DNA of 64,000 nt from Rasiella rasia (GCF_011044175.1 NZ_CP049057.1:1131501-1195500), one strand, 5' to 3'; numbered from the stretch's first letter, positions 1 to 11,979 are shown. Notes: generated from the sequence alone by a model not told the origin. A program made the numbers and translations.

Positions 1-918
1 CGCAGCGATGGTTGTTTCACCATCTAAATCTTCGTAGCTATGATCGTAATTCGGATTATCGTAGTCTTGATATCCTAATGAAGTGTTTACAACATCTACT
101 CCAAGGCTATCGGCTCTTTCTAGCGCTTCTACCCACCATGCTTCCTCTACGGGGTTTTCGGTAGGTGCAAATTCAGTTCTAAACAAATAGAAAGATGCTT
201 CTGGTGCCGTACCTACAAAATCCTGGCTTCCATCTAAGAATGCACCAATATTACTAAATGTTCGGGCACCATGCGAGCCTGTACCGTCTACATTGGTTTG
301 TCTTTCGGCAAAATCGTATGTCCCTAACAAACGTCCGTCAGATACTACATCAGAAAAGGCGTTATTAGTAAATACATTAGGAAACCCGCTATCTAAGACA
401 GCGATAACCATGCCCGTTCCAGTAAAGTCCTCTTCGTGTAAGAAATCGGCGCCAATCATTTCTGTTTGGTTGGCAGCAGCTCCGTAGTTATAGGTTACTC
501 TAGATGCTTCATTTTCGAGTGCGAATTTATCTCTTTGTTTCTTCTGAAAAGGTCTACGATTTAACGTCTTATCTGCAAATTCAACATCAGATACCGAAGC
601 TAGACTAGTTAACCCATTTATAGCACTTTCTGAACCTCTCACGTAAACAGCATTAAGCCATTTGCTTTTTGCATGTACCGTAATTCCTGGCTGATTTTTT
701 ATTTCGGTAATATACACTTCATTTACGGGTACGTCTCTTTCATCGATAGCGATACCATGCATCGCCTTACGATCAAGCGCGTCTTGCGTAAGAATACTAA
801 TAGGATTGGCAATTGAAGTTGCAACATCTGCCTTGTCTACAAAGAAAACGAGCGCGTCTTGTTGCGCCATAGCCGTTGTTGAAATTACAAAAGATAGGAG
901 TACAAATATTTTTTTCAT
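1..918 (-). CDS. S8 (subtilisin-like) secreted serine peptidase, C-terminal part outside window
   Basis: The reverse strand reads 306 codons from ATG at 918 to the window edge without a stop, so the gene is cut at its 3' end. Residues 1-19 form a signal peptide (MKKIFVLLSFVISTTAMAQ). An N-terminal propeptide-like region follows, then the S8 catalytic Asp in VLDSGFP (D176), the His in GSHGART (H216) and the NTSLGY stretch near 278. The catalytic Ser and any T9SS sorting domain would lie beyond position 1. Flavobacterial S8 peptidases of this layout are usually exported by T9SS, which is inference here. It lies 15 bp downstream of mnmA on the same strand and may be read from the same promoter. 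Confidence 0.85.
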   Translation of the reverse strand, partial: MKKIFVLLSFVISTTAMAQQDALVFFVDKADVATSIANPISILTQDALDRKAMHGIAIDERDVPVNEVYITEIKNQPGITVHAKSKWLNAVYVRGSESAINGLTSLASVSDVEFADKTLNRRPFQKKQRDKFALENEASRVTYNYGAAANQTEMIGADFLHEEDFTGTGMVIAVLDSGFPNVFTNNAFSDVVSDGRLLGTYDFAERQTNVDGTGSHGARTFSNIGAFLDGSQDFVGTAPEASFYLFRTEFAPTENPVEEAWWVEALERADSLGVDVVNTSLGYQDYDNPNYDHSYEDLDGETTIAA

Positions 919-933
919 AACAATTATTTTTTT

Positions 934-2127
934 TTAAGATATCACACCGCTTCCTAGTAATTCATCGTCTTGATACCAAGCAACAAACTGGCCTTCGGTA
1001 ATTGCGTCTTGTGGTGTTGTAAAGATAACATATAGTCCCGAAATTGTACGGTGCAATGTAGCTTTCTGTAAAGGTTGTCGGTATCTAATACGCGCCATTA
1101 CATCTAAGGTTTCATCTATAGCCAATTCTAGGTCTTCGCGAACCCAATGAATTTCTTCCGCTTTCACAAAAAGACCGCGTCTGTATAACCCAGGATGGTT
1201 TTTTCCTTGCCCTGTGTAAATTACATTCTCTTTTACATCGGTTGCGATTACAAACAATGGTTCTTTTTTACCTCCAACAGCTAACCCTTTACGCTGACCG
1301 TTGGTGAAATAATGTGCTCCCTGGTGCGTACCAACAACTTCGCCATCTGTTTTTTTATACTCAAATTTTGCTGAAATTTCGGCTAACGTTCCTTCTTTTG
1401 AAGCAGTTGTATATCCTTCAAAATCTGAAGCTACCTCAACAATAGCCCCTTCCTTGGGTGCCAATTGTTGCTGTAAAAATTCTGGAAGCCTTACCTTTCC
1501 TATAAAACACAATCCTTGTGAATCTCGTTTTTCTGCAGTCACCAAATCTTGCGCTGCCGCTATTTTTCTTACCTCAGGCTTCAACAATTCTCCAACAGGA
1601 AATAAGGTTTTAGCTAATTGTTCTTGAGATAACTGACATAAAAAATATGACTGATCTTTGTTAGGATCTTTTCCTGCAAGTAACTGATGTACTTTTGTTT
1701 CTTTTCCATTTTCATATACAACCTTCGTGGAAGTACGACAGTAATGCCCGGTAGCAACATAATCTGCACCTAGCTCTAACGCAATTTTCATAAAGACGTC
1801 AAACTTAATCTCTCTGTTACAAAGCACGTCGGGATTAGGTGTTCTACCCATTTTGTATTCACGAAACATATAATCTACAATACGCTCTTTATATTGCTCG
1901 CTTAGGTCTACGGTTTGAAAAGGAATGTTTAGCTTTTGCGCCACCAACATAGCGTCGTTACTATCGTCTAGCCATGGGCAGTCGTTAGAAATAGTCACAG
2001 AGTCGTCGTGCCAATTCTTCATGAACAGGCCAATAACTTCGTATCCTTGTTTTTGTAATAAATAAGCAGCAACACTGGAGTCTACTCCGCCGCTTAATCC
2101 TACTACAACACGTTGTTTCTTTTTCAT
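934..2127 (-). CDS. mnmA: tRNA 2-thiouridine(34) synthase MnmA
   Basis: Cytoplasmic enzyme that thiolates U34 of the Lys, Glu and Gln tRNAs using ATP and a persulfide sulfur donor. The 397-residue length is slightly above the usual value. The N-terminal PP-loop motif GLSGGVDSS (residues 10-18) binds ATP. The two catalytic cysteines are visible in [12 protein letters not shown] (C103) and SQGLCFIGK (C207), and a C-terminal beta-barrel region follows. A TAATTTTG -7 box ends 7 nt before the ATG, which points to a very short or absent leader. It lies directly upstream of the S8 peptidase gene. Confidence 0.96.
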   Translation of the reverse strand: MKKKQRVVVGLSGGVDSSVAAYLLQKQGYEVIGLFMKNWHDDSVTISNDCPWLDDSNDAMLVAQKLNIPFQTVDLSEQYKERIVDYMFREYKMGRTPNPDVLCNREIKFDVFMKIALELGADYVATGHYCRTSTKVVYENGKETKVHQLLAGKDPNKDQSYFLCQLSQEQLAKTLFPVGELLKPEVRKIAAAQDLVTAEKRDSQGLCFIGKVRLPEFLQQQLAPKEGAIVEVASDFEGYTTASKEGTLAEISAKFEYKKTDGEVVGTHQGAHYFTNGQRKGLAVGGKKEPLFVIATDVKENVIYTGQGKNHPGLYRRGLFVKAEEIHWVREDLELAIDETLDVMARIRYRQPLQKATLHRTISGLYVIFTTPQDAITEGQFVAWYQDDELLGSGVIS

Positions 2128-2134
2128 CTCATTA

Positions 2135-2142
2135 CAAAATTA
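2135..2142 (-). promoter_or_regulatory. Putative -7 promoter box of mnmA (TAATTTTG)
   Basis: The reverse strand carries TAATTTTG, a full match to the Bacteroidota TAnnTTTG -7 element, just upstream of the ATG at 2127. I see no clear -33 TTG at the expected distance. The closeness to the start codon suggests a nearly leaderless mRNA. Confidence 0.45.
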
Positions 2143-2218
2143 CGGAAAGAGCACGTATCTCTACCGTCATTAGGATTTCAAAATATAATTTAGCTATCGG
2201 GTTCTTCTATGACGAACA

Positions 2219-2914
2219 CTAATTTCCTCGTTTCTGAGGCTTCGGATACGTTTCTTCTAACTCTAACTTACCGTCCTTGAAGTACTGCCACAAGCCGTGC
2301 TTTTTTCCTTCTTTGTAATGGCCTTTTATAGTGACGTTACCGTTAGCATCGTAAAACTCTGCCGGACCATGAAGTTCGTTGTCGTGATAGATTAGCTTTT
2401 TGAGCAAAACACTTTCTGGAGAATAATAATTATTAGCCCCTTGTTTTATGCCCTTTACATAAGTAATTTCTTCGGTTATCTTTCCGTCGGGATAGTAGGT
2501 AACCTGAACCCCGTCTAATTCTCCATTCACGTAGGTTTCTTTGCTCATGGGTTGCTTAGACTTCTCATGAAAATAAAGCCATTCTCCTACTCTATTTTTA
2601 CCTTCCATCATTCCTTTACTCACTAATTTGCCCTTGGTGGTAAAATAAGACACTTCGGCACGTGAATCTGTATTGTTGAATTCCTTTACCGTAGAAGGGT
2701 TTGTTCCACAATCTTGGCAGTAGAATTTAAAGGTTCCTACTTCTTTGCCATGATTAAACTGCCCTTCGTATCGAAGTTGTTTGGTTCCTGGGTAATATTT
2801 TTTCCAAACACCATGACGCTTTCCAGCTTCATCCATTTGGTTAAACTCACCTTGCGCAAAACTAGAAGGTATTGCTACAAGTGCAGCAAGAAAGAAAATT
2901 ATTGAAAATTTCAT
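2219..2914 (-). CDS. Secreted MORN-repeat (YwqK-like) protein
   Basis: 231 residues with a signal peptide (MKFSIIFFLAALVAIPSSFAQ-like, cleavage near residue 20). The rest is a series of MORN-type beta-hairpin units with the pattern G...W..Y...G....E..Y..G, for example GKRHGVWKKYYPG, GKNRVGEWLYFHE, GELDGVQVTYYPDG, NELHGPAEFYDANG and GKKHGLWQYFKDG. Databases often label this family 'YwqK family antitoxin', but nothing here supports a toxin partner. A periplasmic or surface location is inferred from the signal peptide. It stands alone between mnmA and yidC, with gaps of about 90 and 100 bp. Confidence 0.8.
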   Translation of the reverse strand: MKFSIIFFLAALVAIPSSFAQGEFNQMDEAGKRHGVWKKYYPGTKQLRYEGQFNHGKEVGTFKFYCQDCGTNPSTVKEFNNTDSRAEVSYFTTKGKLVSKGMMEGKNRVGEWLYFHEKSKQPMSKETYVNGELDGVQVTYYPDGKITEEITYVKGIKQGANNYYSPESVLLKKLIYHDNELHGPAEFYDANGNVTIKGHYKEGKKHGLWQYFKDGKLELEETYPKPQKRGN

Positions 2915-3017
2915 AAAACAATTCTTTTTACTATCAACGTTATTTTTGAAGTTCTATTGAACATCCTACACGTCATTTTTCAAAAAGAGTGCCAAAGCTA
3001 CTTTGTTTTGAACAAAA

Positions 3018-4904
3018 CTATTTCTTCTTTTTCTGAGCTCTTTTTTGTTCTTCGGCTTGCTCCATCATATCTGCCATTTTTCGTTGAAAACGATTCTGCT
3101 TCTTTGGCGTTTTCTTTTTTACCTGAATTTGAGCATGAATTTTCTCTTCATCTATGATATAATTCTTAATTACCAACATAATACCAATGGTAATTAAGTT
3201 AGAAACTAAATAGTACAATGAAAGACCACTTGCGTAGTTGTTAAAAAACACTAGCATAAACAATGGTGACAAGTACATTAAAAATTTCATGTTTGGCATA
3301 CCTGGCTGTTGCTGTGCCTGCATGCTTTGCCCAGCACTCATTATCATATACGCGCCAATAGCTATAGACGCCAAAATTGGAAATAAGCTAACGTGATCTC
3401 CATAAAAAGGAATACTAAACCCTGGAGGGAACTCGTAAATAGTATCGTAACTACTTAAATCTTCTGCCCATAAAAAGCCTTTTTGCCTTAAATCGAATGC
3501 CATTGGGAAAAATGTAAACAAGGCATAAAACACCGGAATCTGCAATATGGCAGGCAGGCAACCTTTTAACGGACTTGCACCAGCAACATTTTGAAGTTTC
3601 ATGGTCTCTTGTTGAATCTTCATAGAATTCCCTTCATGCTTCTTTTTAATTTCGTCAATTTCTGGCTTTAATACCTTCATCTTTGCCTGAGAAAGATATT
3701 GCTTGTACTGTACTGGCGACAACGCTAGTTTAATTAAAATAGTTAGTACAATAATGGCAATACCCGCTGGTAAAAACCCACTCAAGAAACCAAACAATGG
3801 TATGATTATGTATTTATTAATCATCCCAAAAATTCCCCACCCAAGTGGTAAAGCTTCGTCTAGATTTCTATCATAATCATTAAATATCTGATAATCTGTT
3901 GGGCCGTAATACATGTTCATGTTTTCAGCCAAAGCACCTCCCTTAGGTTCAATGAGCATTTTTGCCCCATAGTTCTTGGTGTACACCGTATCTATGTCTT
4001 CATCTTCTACTAAATCTTGTGACGTAAATGTAACTTCTTTAAACGGCGTATCTGTTAACAGCATAGAGCTAAAAAAGTGCTGACGGAAATTCATCCAATC
4101 TACATTCTTTTCTACTTCATCATCTTCGCCAGTAGGGTCTAGTTTACTGAAATCTTCATCATCATGCTCATACGTTAAACGTGTGTATCTATTTTCATAT
4201 GAAATACTCTTTGCCTGACGAAATGCCTTTAGATTCCAATTAAGGTAAATAGGTTGCGAAGTATCCATCACGCCGTCTAAGCCTTGCGACTTTAGACTAA
4301 AATCTAGCATGTACTGCCCAGGAGTTAATTCGTAACGGTATTCGACATAAGCATCGGGTCCCGTTTTTAGTTTCATCGATAACACATTGTTTTCACCACT
4401 TTTGCTTACCGACGGCTCAAAATAAAGATCCCGAGTATTTAAAAGTCTATTTTCAGCAGTAAACTGTAGATTGAAATCATTATTGCCATCTCTAATTAAT
4501 GTAACATGATCTCCTTTGTATGTTGTGTGATCTTTAAGCTTCGCCTCGACAATATACCCACCTTTATTGCTCACCTTTAGTTGCAACACATCATTTTCTA
4601 TAGTAGTGGTTGCATCTGTAGCAGAAGCCAACGTACCTGAATACGCAAAAGAACCTAGTCTGTTTTTAAGATTTTCAACAGCAACAGAATCTGTAGCAGA
4701 CGCCGTATTTATCTCGGCTGGCGTTACTGTTATTTCTTTAGTTGACTTATCTGTAGCAGTTTGCGTACTGTCTACTACTTGCTCTGTATTGGTTGTTTCT
4801 TGATCTGGTTGTTCATCACTATTCATATAAAGCATCCAAATAAGGATACCTCCAATAAGTAAAAAACCAATGAGTGAATTTTTATCAAACTTCTTTTCTT
4901 CCAT
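3018..4904 (-). CDS. yidC: Membrane protein insertase YidC
   Basis: Inner-membrane insertase that works alone or with SecYEG. The 628-residue protein has the Gram-negative layout: an N-terminal membrane anchor (residues 11-27), a large periplasmic beta domain (about 100-345), then the conserved five-helix Oxa1 core from about 355, with the cytoplasmic helical hairpin around KMKVLKPEIDEIKKKH and a basic C-terminal tail rich in Lys. The groove residue that is Arg in most YidC proteins is Lys here (K392 in TILIKLALSP), which keeps the positive charge. pyrG lies 110 bp upstream on the same strand, so co-transcription is possible. Confidence 0.97.
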   Translation of the reverse strand: MEEKKFDKNSLIGFLLIGGILIWMLYMNSDEQPDQETTNTEQVVDSTQTATDKSTKEITVTPAEINTASATDSVAVENLKNRLGSFAYSGTLASATDATTTIENDVLQLKVSNKGGYIVEAKLKDHTTYKGDHVTLIRDGNNDFNLQFTAENRLLNTRDLYFEPSVSKSGENNVLSMKLKTGPDAYVEYRYELTPGQYMLDFSLKSQGLDGVMDTSQPIYLNWNLKAFRQAKSISYENRYTRLTYEHDDEDFSKLDPTGEDDEVEKNVDWMNFRQHFFSSMLLTDTPFKEVTFTSQDLVEDEDIDTVYTKNYGAKMLIEPKGGALAENMNMYYGPTDYQIFNDYDRNLDEALPLGWGIFGMINKYIIIPLFGFLSGFLPAGIAIIVLTILIKLALSPVQYKQYLSQAKMKVLKPEIDEIKKKHEGNSMKIQQETMKLQNVAGASPLKGCLPAILQIPVFYALFTFFPMAFDLRQKGFLWAEDLSSYDTIYEFPPGFSIPFYGDHVSLFPILASIAIGAYMIMSAGQSMQAQQQPGMPNMKFLMYLSPLFMLVFFNNYASGLSLYYLVSNLITIGIMLVIKNYIIDEEKIHAQIQVKKKTPKKQNRFQRKMADMMEQAEEQKRAQKKKK

Positions 4905-5014
4905 GCTTGTGCCGTATTTCGACTCCGCTTTATAAGTTATGCGGGTATCTTTTAAATCTTTAGTTTCGGTTACAACAACTTAGCCTAAGTGTGTAAACCG
5001 ACATATTGTCTTAT

Positions 5015-6670
<1,656 letters not shown>

Positions 6671-6768
6671 TTATTGATACAGTATCTTGAATTTTAAACA
6701 GAAAGTTAAGCGTCAATTTGATTACTAGTTTTCTAGTCATTTTTATTGAAAAACAGTACTTTGGTAGT

Positions 6769-7218
6769 ATGGTTTTAGATACACTAAAAAATTGCGACAC
6801 CTACAGCAAGCTACATCACAGAATGGAAGCTGCTTTTCAGTTTTTACAGAAAGAAGATCTTCAACAAATTGACGAAGGCACCTATGAAATTGACGGCAAA
6901 GATTGTTTTGCGATTGTAATGGCATACACCACGAAACCAAAAGAATCGGGGTTTTCTGAAGCGCATTACAAATACATAGATATTCACTACACCATTTCGG
7001 GCTCAGAAAAAGTTGGTGTTGCTACCCTAGAAAAGCAACAACCAACCGAAGTGAACAAAGAAAAAGATTACGCTTTTTATAATTGTAAAACACAAGATTT
7101 CATCCTCCCCGAAGGTTCTTTTATGGTTCTTTTTCCGCAGGATATCCATCAAACAGGAATACAGATTGAAGGTCCAAAGTCTTTAAAAAAAGTAGTTGTA
7201 AAAGTTAATGTTCAATAA
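6769..7218 (+). CDS. YhcH/YjgK/YiaL (DUF386) family protein
   Basis: 149 residues when started at ATG 6769 (MVLDTLKNCD); an in-frame TTG further upstream would give an unusual N-terminus, and the ATG start matches the family's usual length of about 150. The cupin-like fold is suggested by HYKYIDIHYTISGSEKVGVA and by GSFMVLFPQDIHQTGIQ, where acidic and His residues bind metal in the family. Members are linked to sugar (sialic acid or N-acetyl sugar) metabolism, but the true substrate is unknown here. The 3' end overlaps the convergent DUF3820 gene by 14 bp. Confidence 0.85.
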   Translation: MVLDTLKNCDTYSKLHHRMEAAFQFLQKEDLQQIDEGTYEIDGKDCFAIVMAYTTKPKESGFSEAHYKYIDIHYTISGSEKVGVATLEKQQPTEVNKEKDYAFYNCKTQDFILPEGSFMVLFPQDIHQTGIQIEGPKSLKKVVVKVNVQ

Positions 7219-7453
7219 ATGGGCCCAATAACGGTTCTAAGCCGTTTACTTTTATTTCGAACATTTCTTGCATCATGCGTCCCAATTTTCCCTCAGGAAA
7301 TCCTTTTTGTTGAAACCATACAAAATAAGCCTCGGGAAGGTGCAACAACCGTTGGTTTTTATATTTACCAAATGGCATCCTATAATTTGCTAGTTCTTTT
7401 AAATGGGCAGGGTTGGGAAAGAGTGGCTCGCCCTCAGGATTTCCAGCGGTCAT
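7205..7453 (-). CDS. DUF3820 family small protein
   Basis: 82 residues with the core MPFGKYKNQRLLHLPEAYFVWF followed by KGFPEGKLG, the diagnostic DUF3820 pattern (FGKYK, LPE-Y--WF, GFP-GKLG). Function is unknown. A related C-terminal segment occurs in the DnaQ-type exonuclease at 31994-32767, so a nucleic-acid-related role is possible. The start overlaps the end of the upstream DUF922 gene by 20 bp, which suggests translational coupling. The stop lies inside the convergent YhcH-family gene. Confidence 0.8.
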   Translation of the reverse strand: MTAGNPEGEPLFPNPAHLKELANYRMPFGKYKNQRLLHLPEAYFVWFQQKGFPEGKLGRMMQEMFEIKVNGLEPLLGPFIEH

Positions 7454-7970
7454 AAGCTTGCAATTCTTGGGCTACAAATTCGCGCCATTGTAATTCTGCG
7501 GTTTTATTCTTAGAGTGTTCGCTCTCTTCGTCGTATTTATTCTGCATTGCTTGGCGCGCCTTTTCAATAACTTCATACAAGGCATTTACTTCTTCTTTGG
7601 GATTGTTAGAAAACGTTGTTTCTGCCATTGCCTTACGCAGTTTTCTTGCAAACAATTCTGAAATATCAAAATGTGTTTGCTCATGCTTTAAAATATACGG
7701 TGTTACTAAATCGGGTTTATACCAAGAAAGTTCTGGATAAAAATTACAGAGCACTTCATAATCCATGGTCATCTTTCCGTTTCTTGTTTGATAAGAGAAA
7801 GAAAATGAAATACCGCTATTGGTGCTGGCAACAAAGTCGTCACCCCTATTGGGTTCACCTTGAAAATCGTTCCAGGTAAGTTGTCTGTTTTCATTCCATT
7901 GCATTTTTACCAAGTCGGCCTCTGCAGTGACAAGGAAAAAACAAAACAACATAGATACCAAAAATTTCAT
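7434..7970 (-). CDS. DUF922 predicted secreted zinc protease
   Basis: 178 residues with an N-terminal signal peptide (MKFLVSMLFCFFLVTAEA). The segment ILKHEQTHFDISELFARKLR contains HExxH, the expected zinc-ligand and general-base motif of DUF922 predicted proteases, preceded by a LTWNDFQGEP entry segment typical of the family. Activity has to my knowledge not been well characterised, so the protease call rests on the motif. It overlaps the downstream DUF3820 gene by 20 bp. Confidence 0.75.
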   Translation of the reverse strand: MKFLVSMLFCFFLVTAEADLVKMQWNENRQLTWNDFQGEPNRGDDFVASTNSGISFSFSYQTRNGKMTMDYEVLCNFYPELSWYKPDLVTPYILKHEQTHFDISELFARKLRKAMAETTFSNNPKEEVNALYEVIEKARQAMQNKYDEESEHSKNKTAELQWREFVAQELQAYDRWKS

Positions 7971-8031
7971 ATTTGTAGTAACGTGCTAATTCAAAATTTA
8001 TTGGATACTGAAACTAAATAAAAAGCTTAGG

Positions 8032-8436
8032 TTATTTCCATAGAAAGGTAATATCTTTCTCGATATCTGGATGAAGACTATTGTGAACTGGACAGGTATT
8101 ACCAGTGTTTTCAAGAATTTTCTGGTTCTTTTCAGACACGTTGCTCGGAAGGTTAAGAACAATTTTAATTTTAGAAATACGTCGCGGATTGGCAGCCATT
8201 GTCTTTGTGACTAACGCAGTACTATTCGACAAGTCTACAGCTAATGCTTGCGCTTTAATCCCCATAACAGTAAGCATACAATTGGCCAAACCCGTTGCCA
8301 CAGTATCTGTAGGAGAAAATGCCTCACCCTTTCCATTATTGTCTGTTGGAGCATCTGTTATATAGGTATTCCCTGATTTTAGATGCTCGTTTTCGGTGCG
8401 CAGATTACCTAGGTATATTACTTTAGATGTGCTCAT
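8032..8436 (-). CDS. OsmC family protein (peroxiredoxin-like)
   Basis: 134 residues. The family's two redox cysteines are visible in GLANCMLTVMG and NTCPVHNSLHPDI, with the intervening RRISKIKIVLNLPS strand. OsmC/Ohr proteins detoxify organic hydroperoxides in the cytoplasm. Its ATG overlaps the stop of the LysM lipoprotein gene (8433) by 4 nt, so the pair is probably translationally coupled downstream of guaA. Confidence 0.88.
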   Translation of the reverse strand: MSTSKVIYLGNLRTENEHLKSGNTYITDAPTDNNGKGEAFSPTDTVATGLANCMLTVMGIKAQALAVDLSNSTALVTKTMAANPRRISKIKIVLNLPSNVSEKNQKILENTGNTCPVHNSLHPDIEKDITFLWK

Positions 8437-10362
8437 TTAACAACTTCAAACTTTAGATCTGGCGTATATTTTAAAATATACATTGCTTTATTCTCATACC
8501 CCTTAAATAACTTTTTAGTGTATCTAAACTTATTTTCAATATACTCAGTTTCAAAGGCAGAGCTTGTTGCGTCATACACATCTTTTGCCGAAGCCAACCT
8601 TAGTAACACATCGTACGTAACGTCAAATCCACGTACAGCGAAACGGTTTGGCAACACTCCGTATTTATTTTTATAACTAATCAAAAACGGCTCTTTTTCA
8701 TCGTAATCATAGCTCTTACTTACCGATGGAAAGGTAAAATTAAGTTTTGCCAAGTTAGAATTACTAATGTCGTTAAACTCATACGCCTTATTTTTATCGA
8801 GCGTAAAAACACGCAAACGATAATCGTCTGGCATTCCGTTTAAAATGGTAATTACATTACTTAGAAGAATTGGATCTAAAGTCTCTACAATCACCCAGTT
8901 ATCTGCAGTACCACGAGCCATATGTTTATTTATATCACCAACATAGAGAAATCCTTTTTCTCTAGGCGTAATACTTTTAGCACCCGGCAAGGCATTCAAT
9001 ATTTTTCCTTTTTGTCTACTGCGCTTACTGTCTGAAATGACAATTATATTTTTCCCTTCTCCGTTTTCCTTAATCCAAGCAATCATACCATCTTCTAAGA
9101 GCTCGTCTGATGGTAACGTCTGGAACACGTTAGAAGAAATTTTAATCTCCCTATTACTTAGTGGTGAAAAAAACAGGCACGTCTTCACCTTTTAAAGCTG
9201 CCGCAGCTTTCTCTACATTACTACTTAACAACGGACCAATAACTGCATCTACAGTATCAAAATTGTTTGAAGAAATAATACTTCCAACCTTCCCTGCACT
9301 TGCTTGGGTATCAAACACATCTACAGTTACTGAAATACCTTGATCCTTGGCAAATTCTGTTGCCATAAGTACACCGCTATAAAAATCTAAAGCAATACGC
9401 ATGGTGCGTTCGTTCTTTAAAATCTCAGAATTGTTTACCGAATCTCCCTGGGCACGATTCAGCAAGAAAGGCAACATAATTGCGATTCGCTTCTCACTTT
9501 TGTTACTAAGGCCAGTTTCTAAATTTACTGTTGAAACCGTATCGTTAGAAGCAACTTCATCTTTAGGTATTTTAAGAATCATGCCTTCCTTAAGACCTTC
9601 TTTCGCATACGGATTAAGACTTACAATCTCCTCTTCAGACAACCCTAACTTTACTTTTAATCGGTAAAATCCTTCCTTAGGTTGTACTTCATAAAAAGTA
9701 TATTTTTCAGTATCTAATGTTGCTTCATTAGTTACACTTTCCGAAGGAACCTGAATAGTTTCGCCTATTTGTAATGACTCACCCAAATTTGGGTTCAGCG
9801 CTTCTAGTTCGGCTATAGTTATACCGTACATCCTTGCAATACCAAACTTTGTTTCCTTTGGTTTTACTTTATACGACTTCGAATCTGATCCTGTATTAGA
9901 AGTTTCTGACGTTGTATTTGTCTCGCCAGTTGTGTTATTTGCGTTTACAGATTTAGGAATCTGCAACTTCTCACCTTTTTTAAGTTGCTTGGCATACAAA
10001 TGTTTGTTGTAGCGTTTTATATCTTCTACGGAAACATTATACAATTGCGCAATGCTAAATAAAGTCTCTTTTCGTCTTACTTTATGGGTTTTAAAAGTAA
10101 CCGCACCAGAGCTGTTAATAACATCTGTAGACGGAATGACCAATACGGCATTTTCTTTCACTCCATTTTTTGCATCCGGATTTAACAGATAAATTTCTTT
10201 ACGAGTTGTCCCGTATTTCTTGGCGATACTATATACGGTTTCACCTTTTTGAACCGTATGACTACGGTAGTTAGCCTGTGATGGAGATGACAGCACATCG
10301 CAGCTTACAATCATAAAGCTTACAACAGCAATGTATAGGAGATATTTCAATGTTTGAATCAA
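8433..10362 (-). pseudogene. LysM lipoprotein with periplasmic-binding-like domain, frameshifted at an A7 run
   Basis: One gene is split in two frames. The 5' frame (9154-10362, 402 aa) starts with a lipoprotein signal (MIQTLKYLLYIAVVSFMIVSC), then four LysM domains (about residues 33-79, 92-138, 164-208, 223-267), then the start of a periplasmic-binding/Leu-Ile-Val-receptor fold (KRIAIMLPFLLN). It stops just after GEDVPVF. The 3' frame (8433-9188) continues with FSPLSNREI and the rest of the domain. The break is a run of seven A on the plus strand (9167-9173); six would restore a protein of about 642 residues. It may be a true mutation or a sequencing error. Both frames look otherwise intact, which favours error or a very recent event. 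It sits between guaA and the OsmC gene. Confidence 0.8.
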
Positions 10363-10446
10363 GGTTTGTACTTTTCCCTAAAAATACGGATAAAGTGGTT
10401 TGTTCTTCTTAAAATATGGTAAAAATTACAAGCAGCATGCCAAATT

Positions 10447-11976
10447 TTATTCCCACTCTATGGTTGCAGGTGGTTTACTACTTATATCATACACTACCCT
10501 ATTAACGCCTTTTACGCGGTTTATTATATGATTGCTGGTTTCTTGCAAGAACTCATAAGGTAAATTTACCCAATCGGCAGTCATACCATCGGTACTTTCT
10601 ACAGCACGCAATGCTACCACTTTTTCGTAGGTTCTTTCATCTCCCATCACACCCACACTTTGCACAGGTAGTAGAATAGCACCTGCCTGCCATACCTTAT
10701 CATACAAGTTCCATTTGCGTAAACCATTTATAAAAATAGCATCTACTTCTTGTAGTATACGTACTTTCTCTGGCGTAATATCACCTAGAATACGTATTGC
10801 CAATCCCGGACCAGGAAACGGATGACGACCTAACAATTTAGGATCTATTTCCATCTCTGCACCTACCCGACGAACCTCATCTTTAAAAAGCATTCGTAAA
10901 GGCTCTACTACTTTTAATTTCATGAAATCTGGCAATCCGCCAACATTATGATGGCTTTTAATGGTTACTGAAGGCCCATTTACAGAGACACTTTCAATTA
11001 CATCTGGATAAATCGTCCCTTGCGCTAAATATGTAACATCTGTAATAGCATTTGCCTCATCATCAAACACTTCAATAAAGGCATTCCCAATTGCTTTTCT
11101 TTTTGTTTCTGGATCACTCTCCCCAGCAAGGGCATCGTAAAAACGTTGAGAAGCATCTACTCCTTTTACGTTTAGCCCCATGTCTTTGTACTGATCTAAA
11201 ACATCACTAAATTCATTTTTACGCAGCAAGCCATTATTAACAAAAATGCAGTATAAATTTTTTCCAATAGCTTTATGAAGTAACACAGCAGCAACCGTAG
11301 AATCTACTCCGCCACTTAGTCCCAACACCACTTTGTCATCGCCAATCTTTTCCTTTAACTCTGCCACAGTAGTATCTACAAAGGCTCCAGGTGTCCAAGA
11401 TTGTGGAACGCCCGCCATGTGTACTAGAAAATTCTCTAGCAATTGCTTTCCATGTGAGGTATGGTATACTTCTGGGTGAAATTGAATGGCGTAGGTCTCC
11501 TCGCCCTCAATTCTGTACGCCGCATTCATGACATCTGCTGTACTTGCAAGTCTAACCCCATTTTCTGGCAACTTAGCGATAGTATCACTATGGCTCATCC
11601 ACACTTGTGTATCTTGTGGAATATTATCAAAAAGAGCTTCTCCATCTTTAATCATAGACAGTTTGGCACGGCCATACTCTCTAATGTTAGACGGTTCTAC
11701 ACTACCGCCATTAAAATGTGCCAAATATTGGGCGCCATAACAAACACCTAGCAAAGGTAATTTTCCTTTAATGTTTGTAAGGTCTGGATGGGCGGCGTCT
11801 TCTCCACGAACCGATAACGGACTCCCAGAAAGAATTACCGCTTTAAATGTAGAAAGATCTGTTGGAATGTTGTGATACGGATGAATCTCGCAGTAGATGT
11901 TTAATTCGCGCACGCGTCTTGCAATGAGCTGTGTGTACTGCGATCCGAAGTCTAGAATTAGGACGTTGTTTTGCAT
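10447..11976 (-). CDS. guaA: GMP synthase (glutamine-hydrolysing)
   Basis: Cytoplasmic enzyme converting XMP to GMP with ATP and glutamine. 509 residues from the ATG at 11976. The N-terminal class I amidotransferase has its nucleophile in LLGVCYGAQ (C79) and His/Glu in [10 protein letters not shown]. The ATP pyrophosphatase domain has the PP-loop [14 protein letters not shown]. The C-terminal dimerisation domain ends KPPATIEWE, as expected. A TATTTTTG box lies 4 nt upstream of the start, so a leaderless mRNA is likely. Downstream on the same strand lie the LysM lipoprotein and OsmC genes. Confidence 0.98.
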   Translation of the reverse strand: MQNNVLILDFGSQYTQLIARRVRELNIYCEIHPYHNIPTDLSTFKAVILSGSPLSVRGEDAAHPDLTNIKGKLPLLGVCYGAQYLAHFNGGSVEPSNIREYGRAKLSMIKDGEALFDNIPQDTQVWMSHSDTIAKLPENGVRLASTADVMNAAYRIEGEETYAIQFHPEVYHTSHGKQLLENFLVHMAGVPQSWTPGAFVDTTVAELKEKIGDDKVVLGLSGGVDSTVAAVLLHKAIGKNLYCIFVNNGLLRKNEFSDVLDQYKDMGLNVKGVDASQRFYDALAGESDPETKRKAIGNAFIEVFDDEANAITDVTYLAQGTIYPDVIESVSVNGPSVTIKSHHNVGGLPDFMKLKVVEPLRMLFKDEVRRVGAEMEIDPKLLGRHPFPGPGLAIRILGDITPEKVRILQEVDAIFINGLRKWNLYDKVWQAGAILLPVQSVGVMGDERTYEKVVALRAVESTDGMTADWVNLPYEFLQETSNHIINRVKGVNRVVYDISSKPPATIEWE

Positions 11977-11979
11977 CCA

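Noticed and set aside
2219-2914. YwqK-type antitoxin of a toxin-antitoxin pair
   Set aside because: The label comes from MORN repeats only. The protein has a signal peptide and no small partner gene lies beside it.
9161-9180. Programmed -1 frameshift at T TTT TTC
   Set aside because: The heptamer is a classical slippery site, but the frame needed is +1; the -1 frame ends within three codons.
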